Source: Rosa chinensis
Lineage: Eukaryota; Streptophyta; Magnoliopsida; Rosales; Rosaceae
Length of the DNA: 64,000 bases
Direction: 5' to 3'
NCBI RefSeq assembly: GCF_002994745.2
Contig: NC_037089.1
Coordinates: 76,718,347 to 76,782,346 of the forward strand
Shown: one piece after another, positions 22,711 to 35,410 of the stretch
Layout: each line of letters starts with the position of its first letter
Numbering within the stretch: position 1 is the stretch's first letter
The notes under the pieces: model-generated
What the model was told of the DNA's origin: nothing
The model's input: the letters and a program-made list of their open reading frames with translations, nothing else
The model's database searches: none
Program-made: the position numbers and the translations under genes

Positions 22711-23135
22711 CTTTTTGTTTTTTTGTTTTTTTTGCTTCCTAGCGACAGGTGTTCATTTCTTTGTAAATGCTTTGGATTTTGTTGGGGTATTTGACCGAGT
22801 GGTCTGATTTTTGGAATGCCCACTTGGTATTGGGGACATGTAAGGTTTATGGGGAATTGATAGTGTTGGGCGATAGTCCCTCGTGCGTTGAATATATTTA
22901 TTGCCTTGTCGATTGGTTGCCTTGTCATTAATGCAAGTCATTAAGGCGACGCGACGATTGGTCTTCTGGAGTCGGTTGGTGGTGATGGCGTTCCCTTATA
23001 AATAGGTAGGTAAGGAGATGGGTTGATCATATTTTCAACATGGCATTTTCCTTATTCATCATTGTGCTTTTGCTTTTGAAATCTTCTCTTGAGGCAATAT
23101 GCGTTTCCAGATTTCAAGGCTTTATAGCTTTATCT
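22711..23135. other. Tat2 sequence with a second TATA-like motif
   Basis: Downstream of the antisense gene, with no coding features. CCTTATAAATAGG at about 22993 looks like a core promoter on the plus strand, but hAT-1 is inserted about 140 bases later. Whatever it once drove is not recognisable. Confidence 0.4.
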
Positions 23136-26100
23136 TAGGGCCAGCCTGGCGAACCATAAAACCGAAGGAACCGCACCAAAAAACCCGGTTCGGTTTTGTT
23201 TTAGGGCATATGTATTTACATTTTTCTCGGTTTGGTTCCTGATGAAGTCTTATCGGTTCGATTTTGGTTCTTGTTTTTAAACCCCTTTGGAACCGAAATA
23301 CAGATTTCAGTGTATAAGTTGATATTAGGGCCGAGTTATTTCTGTAAAATAGATTCATTCTCATTTGATTCAGCGCTAACATCTGATCTGACTAACTCCT
23401 ATCCATTCGATCAAAACCCTAAAATTTCTCTAGTTCTCTCTAGTTTCTATCGCTCACTGCCTCACTCTCTGTGTGTCCAACTCTCCATTCTCTAACCCAG
23501 ACGAGCAAGACGATCAAAACCCAGACGAGCAAGACGATAGCCCTTAAAGATCAGATGCAGTCCTGACGAGCAAGACCATTGCGTCTTCAATTTGTGTTGG
23601 GCTGTTAGCCATCTGCGATTTGGTTGATGTAGCCCCGTCTTCGACCTCCATCAATGTAAGTCTGGACCCCAGTCTCATGCTTTTCTTTCACTCCCTCTCT
23701 TCTCCTTCTCCTTCATCTTCTCCTTCATCTTCTTCTTCTTCTTCTTCTCTCTTCAAGTTTCAGTGTTTCAATTATTTTCCATAGCCGTTGACTTCAGGCG
23801 TTTGACTAATGGACCAATCGGTTATTGATGACATCTTCAGCCATCTTCTTGAAGTCCGAGGTCGACCCGGAAAGCAGGTGCAGGCGTGCAGCTATCGGAG
23901 TCCGAGATCCGACAGCTCTGCTCTGCCTCTAAAGATATCTTCTTGCAACAACCCAATTTGTTAGAGCTTGAAGCACCCATCAAGATTTGTGGTATAAAAA
24001 TTCAAACTTTGTTCTTGTTTCTTTCAAAGTTTCAATTTTTGATGGTTTTTGCTTACTAGGTTTTGTTTACTTGGTTGAATTTGGAATCCTATGTGGTTAA
24101 TTTGGCAACCCATTTATTCTATTTGATTAGGCAATTACTTGGTCGTGGTTGGTACTTTGATAATTCACAAAGATCATATAATAATTGTAGTGGGTAGGGA
24201 TGTAATATGATATGCATTTGGGGGATGTGCATCACGAGCTGGAAATCATGAGGGAATCATGAAGAATCAAAGTCCATATATGCACCTTTTCATGATTCAC
24301 CTACCACTAAGCCCTAAAATTCATATCAGTAAATATCTGTGAGACCTTATATCAGGTTCACAGTACTTGATTATTTATATCAGGTTCACAGTACTTGATT
24401 ATTTATCTTTATTAATTCTATGTCCTTTTAACTATATATGTTGCTTATATAGTTTGTATTATTTGCAAGACTTTATATAGTTTGTTTTTAAAGGTAGTTT
24501 TCTCTCTATCCATTTCTGGTCTTCTCAAATTGTATAGAATTTGATATTCATTTTCTGTGGGATTGATTGGACTGTGTGGGATTGATGGTTTGAGAATTGC
24601 GAACTGGGCATTTTTGTATTTACTATGCATTTGAGGTGAACTGGTAAATGGGTTTTCTTTTGAGTGCTCTATTGCGGTATATATTATAGAAGAACCTACT
24701 GCTACTATATGACTGCTACTACCGCTAGTGCTCTGTTGCTCTGTTTTGCTCAGTTTTGTGCTTTGTTAACTGTTAATGAAAAAAAGATATTTGCATCTGT
24801 TTTGAGGCTAGGAAATATTGCTAAACAAAATTGCTTGTTGTCTTCATTTCAGGCCAGGAAATATTGAGGTTGTACATACGCTTACAGCTTGCTGCCTTTG
24901 AGATCTACTTCCATGTCCGCAACATCTGCTAGCTCTTCTAACCCATCTGCTTCTAGTGACAAACCATCCGCTTGCAATGACATTGTGCTTGTAATTAAGC
25001 AACAACCTCGCGGAAGAACAAGTAGCAGCTGCTCCAAAACCGACCAAAGCAACCAAAGCTTCTACTGCTCGGAGTTCTATTGACAAGAGAAAAAGAGGAG
25101 AGAAGAAGAAAGGCAAGTAGAGGTCGGACGTATGGGATCACTACACGAAGGAGGATCATCCTTTAATTGAGACTATCGGTGGATTGGAGAAAGTGGTTGG
25201 CCATACTAAGAGAGCTCAATGTAAGTACTGTCCGACTCATTTGGCATGCAATTCATATGAAAATGGTACATCTTCTCTTAAGAAACACATTGAGATAGTG
25301 TGTAAGGGATACCCTGGTAGAGTTAATGTAGAATCCGGCCAACAGGTTTTGACTAGTGATGGTAGAAAAGGTGGGAGTACTTTGGTTAGTGTGAATTGGT
25401 CACAAGATAATTGTGTGGAAGCTGCAACTCATATGATAATTGTCGATGAACTTGCATTTAGTTTCATTGGAAAACCGGGTTTTAGGTATTTTTGCAGTGT
25501 TGTTGTGCCCTTGCTTAAAGTTCCATGTAGGAAAGTCATAGTCAAAAGAGGAGTTGAGGAGGGAATTGAAGTCTCACTGTGTGTGTTTGACAACAGACAC
25601 TTAGACTTCTTGCCAGAATATAAACTACATGGTAATTACTGCCCATTTGATTGATCAGGGATGGCAGATGCACAAAAGAGTGCTTGCTTTTTGTGTGGTT
25701 CCAAACCACCTTGGTGTAACCATAGGAAAAATCTTGGAGAAGTGTTTGATTGATTGGTCAATAGACAAGGTTTTAACAATTTCTGTTGACAATGCCTCTG
25801 CCAATAAGCATGCCATTGATTACCTTAGGAAGAAAATGTGCAATTGGGACACAAAACCGATTTCTGGAGGTAAGTTTATGCATGTGAGATGTTTGGCTCA
25901 CATTGTAAACCTAATTGTGAGGAGTGGACTGAATATGATGGAGAGGTTAGTGGCTAGCATAAGGAATGCTGTGAGATATGTTAGAAGTTCGGGTGCAAGG
26001 TTGGATGAATTTAAAAGCTGTGTAGAGCTAGAGAAAGTTGAATGCAATAAAATTTGCATCTTAGATGTTCCAACAAGGTGGAATTCCACCTTTCTTATGT

Positions 26101-28158
26101 TGGACACAGCTTTGGAGTTAAAAAAAGCATTTGAAAGATTGAAGGATGAGGAGGATTCAAGGTACAAAAGGTACTTTGATGAAAATGAGGAAGATGAAGA
26201 TGATGATGAAACTGAAAATCAGAGTAAGAAGAAAGTGCCTGTAAAAAGGGTAGGGCCACCAAGTGATGCAGATTAGGACAATGCAGCAGTTTTTGTGATG
26301 TTCTTGAAAGTCTTCTATGATGTGACCCTTAATGTTAGTGCTTCACTTACCCCCACTGCACACAAGGCATTCCATGATATTGTTGCTATTGAAGCAGAGC
26401 TTGAAGATCTCAGTTCTATTGGGGTAGGGCCTAATTCAAGTGAAGCAGACAACGTCTTCGACAACATGGCAGTCAAGATGAAGGCCAAATATTCCAAGTA
26501 TTTTAGGAACTTAGATGACATGAACCAACTCTTCCTAGTTGCTTTGGTCTTAGATCCTAGGTATAAATTGAGGAACATTAGTTAGTTGTGTGATACAATG
26601 TTGAATTTGTGTGATTGGGAGATCAAGAAGAAATGTGATGAAGTAAGGCAGCTTGTGGTAGACTTGTGTGACTTGTATGGGCTGTCTAATGGTTCACATA
26701 GTGGACAGACCAAGACCAAAGGTAAAGACCCAAGTACTAGTGCAACAGGTACTAGTAAGACTAGAAGCAAAGTAAGGATTCTTAGTGGGAAGAGAGCTGT
26801 TATACAAGAAGACTGGAATAGGCAGCTTGAACAGAATAACGATGTTGTGGTGGGACATGAAGTTGATAGATATTTGCTGGACCCTATAGAAAAACCTGCT
26901 GAAAATGATGATTGGAAAATTTTGGATTGGTGGAAGCTGAACGGAGGCTAGGTAAATATCCCAACTTGCAATCATTGCCTAGAGATATATTAGCCATACA
27001 AGTGTCAACAGTTGCGAGTGAGTCAAGTTTCAGCATTGTGAGAAGGGTAATAGATCCATACAGAAGCTCTTTTAACCCAAAAAAAGTTGAAAACATACGA
27101 ACAGATTAAAGCTGGTATGTATTTTTGATGTTTTTAGTTTACTGTTTTTGAAACTGGCACAACAACTTTGGGCAATTTATATGAGATTGACTGTTTTGAG
27201 TTTTGACATCGTGCAGACCATGAAAAAGATGATAGAGAGAAAGCTGAGAAGGCCAAGAATGTTATTGCTGCTGCATCTGTATCTGCCCCAAGTGGCAAAA
27301 CAACTAAGAGTTCTAAGGCTTCGGCTTCTGCCCCTGCAACCAAGAAGAAAAGGCATAAAAAATGATGCAATTCATCGACAATCAAGGATGCATAAAGGTC
27401 TGAACATTTTTGTTTCATTTGAAGTTCAATTTTTTTTATAAAATTATCCTAATATTATTGAATGCATATTTATTATTTTGTATGCAGATTTGGTATTGAA
27501 TCTATTGATGGAAGGCTGGAAGCCTTGTTGCATTGATGAAGAGGAACTGAGGAAGCCTTGCTGGAAATGTTTGATTGTTTGTAGTAATGCACTTTGATGA
27601 AATATTAAATCATTCATGAACTATTTCAATTTTAGTTGGTTTGTTTCAGTTTGAGACTTTGAATTGCTCAGTTTGATGTTGAATGTTGATGTTGATGTTG
27701 ATGTTGAACTATTTCAATTTTAGGTTTGTTTCAGTAGGAGACTTTGAATTTCTAAATTGTTATGTTGATGTTGATTGTTGAATATGTAGATTGTAGATAA
27801 TGTTGAGTTTTATGAGTGAATGGTATTTGCAATATTGAATCATTTGAATGTATGTATGGAAATCAGGAAAACTAGAAGCTGGAGACTAGAAAAGGCTGAA
27901 AAACAGTTTGTTTATGTGGAAAAACAGAGGAACCGATAGTGGAACAGAAACGATCTTGGAACCGAAAAACTGAGAAACCGAGTGTGAAACCGAACTGAGT
28001 CTGGAACCGAAAAACCGAGGAACGGACCTGAGAATGGTCGGTTCGGTTCTATTTCGGTTCTTGATACAAAAATCAACATACCCGAACCGATTATCTCTTC
28101 TCAGTTCCGGTTTCAGGTTCTGGATTTAAAACCATAGAATCGACTCAGGCTAGCCCTA
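23136..28158 (+). mobile_element. hAT-1: decayed autonomous-type hAT transposon
   Basis: Terminal inverted repeats TAGGGC(C/T)AGCCTG at both ends. The 8-base TSD is CTTTATCT on the left and CTTAATCT on the right (one mismatch). It is 5.02 kb. Subterminal regions repeat GGTTCGGTT-type strings. A plus-strand BED/hAT transposase pseudogene occupies 25139-27109. 23136-24900 and 27110-28158 are AT-rich with no other genes. Confidence 0.92.
25139..27109 (+). pseudogene. hAT-1 transposase (BED zinc finger, hAT dimerisation domain)
   Basis: Domain order matches the hAT-2 protein at 39346. A BED finger (CKYCPTHL, then LKKHIEIVCKGYPG) is followed by the catalytic core (TTDT with a stop in place of the following Trp at about 25594; SVDNASANK; RCLAHIVNLIV; DVPTRWNSTF). 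Then comes DPRYKLRN and the C-terminal dimerisation block (WWKLNGG; STVASESSFSIV). Breaks are a frameshift in about 25540-25580, stops at about 26274 and 26583, and a frameshift near 26950. An upstream in-frame start is not clear, and a separate first exon is likely. Not functional. Confidence 0.88.
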
Positions 28159-28499
28159 CTTAATCTCACCTTGGGTTATGAGCTTTATAGCCTAATCTCA
28201 TGAGGATTCAGCTTCATCACCCATTTAGGGATTGAGCAATCTGTGCCCCTGCAGAACTGAAAATCGAACCAAGTGAGAAACCCAAAGACTAAGATCACTG
28301 GAGGGGCGGCGGGCTACAATGATGGAGATTGGGTGGCGATATGGCGGAGAGTGGTACGGTGCAACTGCCCTCTAGTTTTTCGCATTGGAACTCGGCCAGC
28401 CTATCAATCCTCCAATTCAGTGATCTTCATTCTTCTGCTGAAGCTCCTCAAAATCCAGAGAATCTGACGTGATCAGAGCCAGCATGTACCGGACTTGGG
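28159..28499. other. Tat2 internal sequence after hAT-1, no gene
   Basis: Resumes Tat2 internal DNA following the TSD. No recognisable coding. Confidence 0.4.
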
Positions 28500-29640
28500 A
28501 TGACAAGCAAGGATAGTTGCATGTGTATCGTATTTGTTTGAATATGTAATATGTTGTCGTTGTGTATCGCATTTGTATGGAGTATCAATTGGTGTATCGC
28601 TATTGGCCACAAAGCCTTTTATAATAAACATCCCTTTTGGAGTATGCATCGCCTTTCATTGTGCTATCGTTTTTTATTCTTGTATGTGCTTTTCATTGTG
28701 TATCGCTTATCACCGCGGTGGAGTGCGAGTGTAGGCACCATATTTCAAGGCAGTATAATCAGTGCTGGAGGCAAGAGTGAGTGGGGAGGAGTTGACATTT
28801 GGCAATTCCGTTTGGCGTGGCATCGCGTTGCATTGGTCGTTGCTGCCTTATATCGCATATCGTTGCAGTGTTCAAGGGGCTCATGAATCGCGATGTGTCG
28901 TGTGGTAATAATTTTGTTCGTGGCGATGTATCGTCTACCATTCATTCAGTTGCTTAATGGCAAATTACAGCATAGCATTCACGCATTCATTCATGGAGAC
29001 GTATCGCATATCGTTTATTTATTTATTCGTGGGGAATCACGTAGCAGTCATTCATTGATGGCGGAGTATTTCATATCGTTAACATTCATTCATTCATTCA
29101 TTCATTCGTCAGCGTATCGCACATACATTCATTTGATCGCAACTGGCAGCGCAAGGGTTCGCGAGGGACAGCATTATGCTGTATTAGCGGAACCGGCCAT
29201 GAGCGATATCACATTATTATACATGCAATCATTGGTCGGCGTATCGCGTGGCATTCATTCATTTGATTGCAACTGGCAGCACAAGGGTTCACGAGGGACA
29301 ACATTTTTCTGTATCAGTAGAACTGGCCATGAGCGATATCGCATTATTATGCATTCAATCATTGGTTGGCGAGCGTATCGCATAGCATTCATTCATTGGC
29401 GTATCGCGTAACATTCCTTCATTGATTCATTGGCATATCGTGTAACATTCATTCATTCAGTGGCATATCGCGTAACATTCATAAATTCATTGGCGTATCG
29501 CATAACATTCATTCATTTGATCATAACTGGCAGCGCCAGGGTTCGCGAGGGACAACATTGTGCTGTATCAGCGGAACCGGCAGTGAACGATATCGTATTA
29601 TTATTATTAGGCGTGTAGGCAATAAATTGGGATTGCTATG
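28500..29640. repeat. Complex tandem repeat region of Tat2
   Basis: Repeated GTATCGC / CATTCATTCATT modules. Three long units of about 127-134 bases carry CTGGCAGCGCAAGGGTTCGC and the CGGAACCGGC core (starts about 29112, 29239 and 29494). Shorter 30-40-base units (GGC(G/A)TATCGCGTAACATTC) lie between 29373 and 29500. Long plus-strand open frames here are repeat translations. It lies between the antisense gene and the end of pol, on the other side of the gene from the array in Tat1. Confidence 0.85.
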
Positions 29641-29973
29641 CAGCATGCCCTTGCCTGTTGTGTTATATGGGCCGTCATGAGGCCTGTGGCGATGATGACG
29701 GAAAAGTGACCGATCATTGGTCGGGAGGCGATAATCTTTAGTATTCATTTAATTCAGTGGTTGGGAGTGGCGAGTGGGAGTGTTGTATTCATTGCGACAA
29801 CATTTGATGCATAGTTAAGATCATGACATTCAATACTATGTGAAGGCAGATGCAAAGTACATTTGATTAAAGAAGGTAAAAGGAGTGCTAATACTTACAA
29901 GCATTTTGGGGGGGGGGGGGTGCGATAGCGTTACGGGGGCGAGTTTGGAACCCTTGCCCTATGTAGGGTAGAA
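29641..29973. other. Tat2 sequence between repeat region and pol end
   Basis: No gene. Contains a 13-base G run (29908-29920). Confidence 0.5.
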
Positions 29974-31370
29974 TCAGAGATGCTGGGTGTTCCACGGATG
30001 TGGGAGGGTGATACTATCCGCTCCCCTCAAGTAGAAAGTTGCGGGTCCGACAGCCTCGATGATTTCATATGGCCCTTCCCATGTGGCCTTGAGCCCAGTT
30101 GGGGTTGGCATCTTCTCCTTCATCACCCAGTCCCTAACGGAGAGGAGACGAGGCATGACCCTGGCATTGTAGTAGTGAGCAATCGCTGCTTGTTGTTGAT
30201 GTTCCACAAATGGGCTCGCTCGAGTCACTCTTCCAAGAGGTTCGAGTCAAGGTTCAACCCCTTCGAGTTAGAGAGCGGGTCGAAACATATGACTCTCTCG
30301 CTATGCACTTCCTGCTCGACAGGAATCACGGCCTCGGTGCCATATGATAAGCAGAAAGGGGATTCTCCATTGGCTTCCATAGGGGTCGTTCTTATTGCCC
30401 ATAGTACCTCGGGGAGTTTTTAAGCCCATAAGTCCTTGGCATCGTCGAGCCTCTTTTTCAAGTTCTGCTTGATTATTTTATTGACAGCTTCGACCTGGCC
30501 ATTTGTCTAGGGGTGTGCGGGGGAGGCATATCGGATCTACGTGACGTACTGGCCAATGAAGTGCTTAAGCGTATCGTTATCAAACTGGGCACCGTTATCA
30601 GTGATGATTGTCTCAGGGATTCTGAATCAACAGTATATGTTCTTCCACAAGAAGTTGATGACCTTGGCAACCGTGATTGTGGCCAACGCCTCATCCTTGA
30701 CCCACTTGGTGTTGTAGTCCACTGCAACGATGGAGAATTTGAGCTGTCCCGGTACTGTTGGGAACTTGCCGATGAAGTCCAGACCCCACTGGCAGTATGC
30801 CCAAGGAACGATGATGATCGAGAGTAGTATCGATGGTGCGAGAGGGGAGTTGGCGAACTAGTGGCACTTAAGGCAGGCGCTAGCGATACGCTTCGCGTCG
30901 TGCTCGATTGTGGGCCAATAGTATCCTGTACGTAATGACTTGAATGCCAGGTTTCTGGCACCCAAGTGGTTGCTGCAAACTCCGGTATGCGGCGATAGCA
31001 GGACTCGCTGTCCCTCCTAGAGGGAGATGCACTTTAGCAGAGCGAATGACCTGCCCTTCCTGTATAGATTGCCCTTTCGGACCATGTACAGCGTTGCCCT
31101 TCGGCGGAGCCTGGTGGCGATGGTCTTGTCCTGGGGCTTGATACCCTTGGAGAGGTAATAGATGAATGGGTCCATCCATGAAGGAGGTTGCTCGCTCTCG
31201 GTTAAGAATATCTCCTAGAATGGCTTAGTGATGCTTGGCTTGTCTAGGATTTCCAGCTTGAGGTCTCTCATATCGATGTTTGGGGACGATGTGGTCATCC
31301 TCGCGACAGAGTCTGCTTTGTTATTCTGTGCCCAAGGGATCAAGGCGATTGTATGGTCGGTGAGACATCA
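29974..31370 (-). pseudogene. Tat2 integrase
   Basis: The C-terminal part (30228-29974) aligns with Tat1: YYNARVM, DWVMKEKMP, TWEGPYEIIEAVG. The region 30230-31179 encodes core and zinc-binding pieces in several frames (for example ATRLRRRATLYMVRKGNL near 31100). Many indels and stops. Old and inactive. Confidence 0.78.
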
Positions 31371-32564
31371 CTAGAGTAAAGTGTTGGCGAGGGATTGGTA
31401 GTGGGATAGATATGGCTCCTTGGCTTGGAAATCATCACCGACCTGGTTGACGACGAGTTGGGAGTTGCTAAAGATTGTCAGTCTGGTGACTCCTAACTCT
31501 TTGGCCAGCTGGATGCCAGCAATCAGTGCTTTGTATTCTGCTGCATTATTTGAGGCCTTGAACTTGAATTGTAGTGCATATTCGTATGTGTGCCCCTCTA
31601 GGTTAGTTAAGACTACACTAACACTGTTGTGCTTATTGTTAGAGGATCTGTCGACGTAAAGAGTCCAAATGGGGGTGACCCGGGGTTCTGAGGTAGTCTC
31701 GTCCGAGGACACAGCATCTTTTAGGGGTATGAACTCGGCGATGAAGTCGGCAATGGCTTGCCCTTTGATGGTCGTACGAGGCATTAATGAATGTCGAACT
31801 CGGCGAGTTCGATAGACCATTTGACCAGCCTTCCCGAGGATTCCAGTTTCTGGAGGACTTGCTTTAGGGGTTGGTTGGTCAAGACATGTATTCTGTGTGC
31901 TTAGAAATATTGTCGTAATCACCGGCTGCGCCGTAAAGAGTGCGAGGGTGAACTTCTCGATGTCGGAGTACTTGGATTCGGCATTGTTGAACCCCTTACC
32001 GGTATAATAGACTGGCAACTCATTGATATCGTCTCGTCTGACCAGGGAGGCACTGATCGCGGTGACTGATACGGAGAGGTAGATGTATAGGACTTCTCCT
32101 AGGACATGTTTCGAGAGAGTGAGTACTGACGCTAGATAGTCTCGGAGGCCCTGGAAAGCCCTGTCGTTTTCGGGTCCCCAATTTATCGTCTTGGTACGGT
32201 GAGCTTTGAGGAGCTTGAAGAATGGGGCCTGCTGGTCGGTTAAGCGTGATATGAATCGGGTGAGAACGACAACCTTCCCAGTGAGGGATTGGACCTTATT
32301 CCTAGTTTTTGGTGGTGCCATGTCTAGGATTGCCTGTACCTTCTCAGGGTTGGCCTCCATGCCCCTCTCACTAACTACAAAACCCAAGAACTTGCCTCCC
32401 AGTACGCCAAACACGCACTTGTCCAGGTTGAGTCGCATGCCATATTGGAGTAGGATGTCGAAGACAATGCCCAGGTTCTTAATGTGATCTTTAATGGTGA
32501 CTCTTTTGACGAGCATGTCATCAACATATACCTCCATGATCTTACCGATATCATCTATGAACAT
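31371..32564 (-). pseudogene. Tat2 RT C-terminus, RNase H and archaeal-type RNase H
   Basis: A 397-codon open segment begins at the RT catalytic box (EVYVDDMLVK). It continues through the RT thumb and a partly scrambled RNase H (VYYTGKGFNNAESKY; KGQAIADFIAEF). Last is the archaeal-type RNase H: YVDRSSNN, NAAEYKALIAG and IFSNSQLVVNQV. Relative to Tat1 the third acidic residue is Asn (FSNS against FSDS) and the Gly after VD is Arg, so this domain would be catalytically dead. It ends at a stop before integrase. Confidence 0.85.
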
Positions 32565-32599
32565 GGCGTTAACCAGTCTCTAGTATGTGGCCCTGACGT

Positions 32600-33720
32600 T
32601 CTTTAGACAAACGACATTACCTTGTAACAGTACAAACCCTTATTGGTGGTGAAGGATGTGTGCTCCTGATCGGAGGGTTCCATGACGATTTGGTTGTAGC
32701 CTGAGAAGGTGTCCATAAAGCTGAGGAGCTTGTGGCCTGCAGTGGGGTCGACTAACTGATCGATTTGTGGTAAGGGAAAACTGTCTTTTGGGTAAGCCTT
32801 GTTCAAGTTGGTGTAATCGACACACATGCACCATTTTCTGTTGGGCTTCTTTACCAATACAACATTGGAGAGCCATGTCGGGTAGGAGACTTCCCGGACA
32901 AACCGATGTCTTGGAGTTTCTTGACCTCGGCTTGGATCGCTTTGTATTTTCTTCGGTGAAGGCCCTTCGTTTTTGTCAAACTGGAGGAACGTCGAGTGAG
33001 ATGGTGAGTTTGTGGGTCAATAGCTTTGGAGAGATTCCCAGCATATCGGCATACGACCATGCGAACATTTCCTGTTGGGTCTTGAGGAAGGTGATTAGCT
33101 CCGCTTGGAACTGTGGATCCGTTTTGGACCCGATCTTAACTTTTCCTTCTGTGTGTGCATCAGAAATGGAGACCGATATCAGGTCTTCCAAAGCATTTGG
33201 TCTCTGGTGCTTGAGTCTGCACTTATCGTCTTTCTTTTTGCTGCGTGTGTCTCGATCTTCTGGAGTTTCAGGATCTTCCCTTGGATAATCGGGCTTTTCA
33301 AATGGAGAGGATAGGTCTGAAGTTAAAAGTACCTCTCGTCTGCCATGTCCCCTCACGACAGTCAAGGAGTTGCATTGTCTCGTAAGCTCTTGATCGCCTC
33401 TAACGGTGAGGATGCTCCTGGGGTAGGTATCTTCATCATTAGCATGTGTCTTGCCACAAAGCACTGGAGTCCCCATATGGCGTCGCGTCCCAGGATGACA
33501 TTGTAGAAGGAAGGGCAGTTGACGATGATGAAGTGTGCTGTCATGGTCGCGATAGAGCTGCCAAGGGTTGTGTGATTTCTCCTGCGAAGCTGATTAGGGT
33601 TCGTGGTTTGGGGTGAGTTTCTTCCTATCTCGGTTGAGGCCTTCGTAGCAGCTGCTGAACATGATACTGACCGCTACGCCGCCATCGACCAAGACCCTGT
33701 GGCATCGATAGTGGTCGATG
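32600..33720 (-). pseudogene. Tat2 protease and RT N-terminus
   Basis: 33720-33650 gives VLVDGGVAVSIMF, where Tat1 has VDSGSAVNVIF: the Asp-Ser-Gly active-site triplet reads DGG. 33544-33362 is the protease tail (FIIVNCPSFYNVILGRDAI). 32857-32603 is RT (WCMCVDYTNLN; SFMDTFSGYNQ). Frameshifts near 33480, 32900 and 32600 separate the pieces. Confidence 0.8.
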
Positions 33721-34674
33721 ACCATGGTGATTAGGAGTGGGTCGTTGTTGTGCTTCTAGATGGTGTCCTCGCTGCGATTGAAGGATATCGAATTCCATTC
33801 GACCTGGGGCTGTGGCAGCCATGGCTGAGTCCCAATATCTCCTGGCCCCGAAGGCATTGTAGCTTCTGTGCATGTTGGGTCTCGGGTGTCTGTGGGGCGT
33901 CTCTATGTATTGTTAAGATCTGGCCGTAGACTTCGATAGCATTAGCGCCAGTGGAGGGAGTGCGATATTGCCAGAGCTAGCCGCTCTGAATGAGGTGCTC
34001 TATGGCATTTTTCACTAACAGATATTGGTGGGGTGGGAGGACTCCTTATGATATGTGCAGTATTTGCCGTTATCTCGCGGTGGGCGTGGGATGATGTCCT
34101 TATGGTTATTCCAGATATCCTCATAAGAGGCAGTGAGGGTGGTGTAAATCTCGTATCTAGGTGCAGCAAAACGCTGGTTATCCCTGTGTCGGGTGCTGTT
34201 GTATGGTGCATCACGATGTCGACTACTTGAGGAGTTGAATTTTGGCTTCTCGGGGCTCTTGCTGTATTGCTTGTCCCTCCTATCGCTATAGCCTTGTCGC
34301 TCTCGTGGGGCCCTGTAGTTCGGTTGGGCAGGTTTATCTCAGTTGGTGTCTTTGTTCCTGGTATCGGGGTTGTTTACTTGAGGTAAGGTAATTGGGTACG
34401 CATTAGCATTGGTATCGTACTTGGCCTGAGCGAAGGCTGTAGCGGCATCGAGGAGGTCATCATATGTTGTAGGGGGATTGGTATTGATCTGCAGCAATAC
34501 GTGGGGAGTTCAGGTAGACCACTAGAGGGTTTGTGCTGGTGCTGTCATGAGTGGGGCCAGCGAGGCTTCCCGACGTGGGGTTCGTGGCCATGAGGGTGCC
34601 GGCGAGGCCGGTGGCTGGGTCAGTAGTGAGGATTGGTCCCGGTGTGGGGATACCGCCAATGGTTGGTATAGAGG
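33721..34674 (-). pseudogene. Tat2 gag remnant and leader
   Basis: The position between the 5-prime LTR and protease, and short stretches similar to the Tat1 zinc-knuckle/proline-rich region, identify decayed gag. No frame longer than about 90 codons remains. The last bases before the LTR, read on the minus strand, give an ATTGGCGGTATCCC-type string, a degenerate primer-binding site. Confidence 0.5.
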
Positions 34675-35034
34675 TGTTTCAATTGTCTCGAGAAGAGTCT
34701 GATCCAGCTGAACATGGCCTGTATCGGTCCGTTACTATCGCTATCAGTCTCGCTTATCTGCAAAATAGATAAAGGTCAGAGGGAAAACCGGGTGTGCCGG
34801 CCTTCAACTCTCCGATGCCTAAGTCAGTATCAGATAAGATAATGATAATGGAAAGCGGTAGTAAAGTTACCTCTTTAGGTTGTTGGAGATGACCCTAATG
34901 TAGGAGGTTTGTGGGAGCTTGGTTCAATTTCTTTCAATATGGGACGCTCGAGATCCCGATCATCGCCCGAGGCGTATCAAAACCCTCGGCCGGGAGCTTA
35001 TGTCGCTGGTATATTGGTGATATGAGTCTTGCGC
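34675..35034 (-). repeat. Tat2 right LTR, main part (interrupted by CACTA-1)
   Basis: Aligns with 17056-17416. It stops at the CGC target of CACTA-1, and the LTR resumes at 51843. Confidence 0.9.
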
Positions 35035-35410
35035 CACTATGCCAAAAAAACGTATCAAACGACAGACATAAATTGTTGTCTGATTTGGAGTGCCACCGTT
35101 GTAGAGCGAGCCGTTGTCTGTTGAAAATTCGAACAACGGTGGAACACAGTTGTCTGAGAAACACACAGGCAACAGGTATGTATTATAACTGTTGTGTGAT
35201 GGCTCGGCAGATGCCAGGCGCAGCTGCCCAGCAATTGAGGCGCTGCTTTCAGACAACAGAACTTGTTTAAATCCGTTGTTTGTTAAGCATTGTCAGACAA
35301 TAGAGTTCTAGTGTTTTCTGTTGTAAGAGAGTAAATTAGAAGGCTTGTTTTTTGAAAAACCCATTGTCTGATAAATGAGAAATCTGTTGTATGATCATTT
35401 AAATATCTAT
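35035..35410. repeat. CACTA-1 left subterminal repeats
   Basis: About a dozen variants of TTGTCTG / CAGACAA / ACAACGG in both orientations. In CACTA elements such motifs are transposase binding sites (family knowledge). The spacing is irregular. Confidence 0.85.

Noticed and set aside
28534..29618. Several plus-strand ORFs of 62-172 codons
   Set aside because: They are translations of GTATCGC/CATTCATT repeats with no domain and no conserved start.
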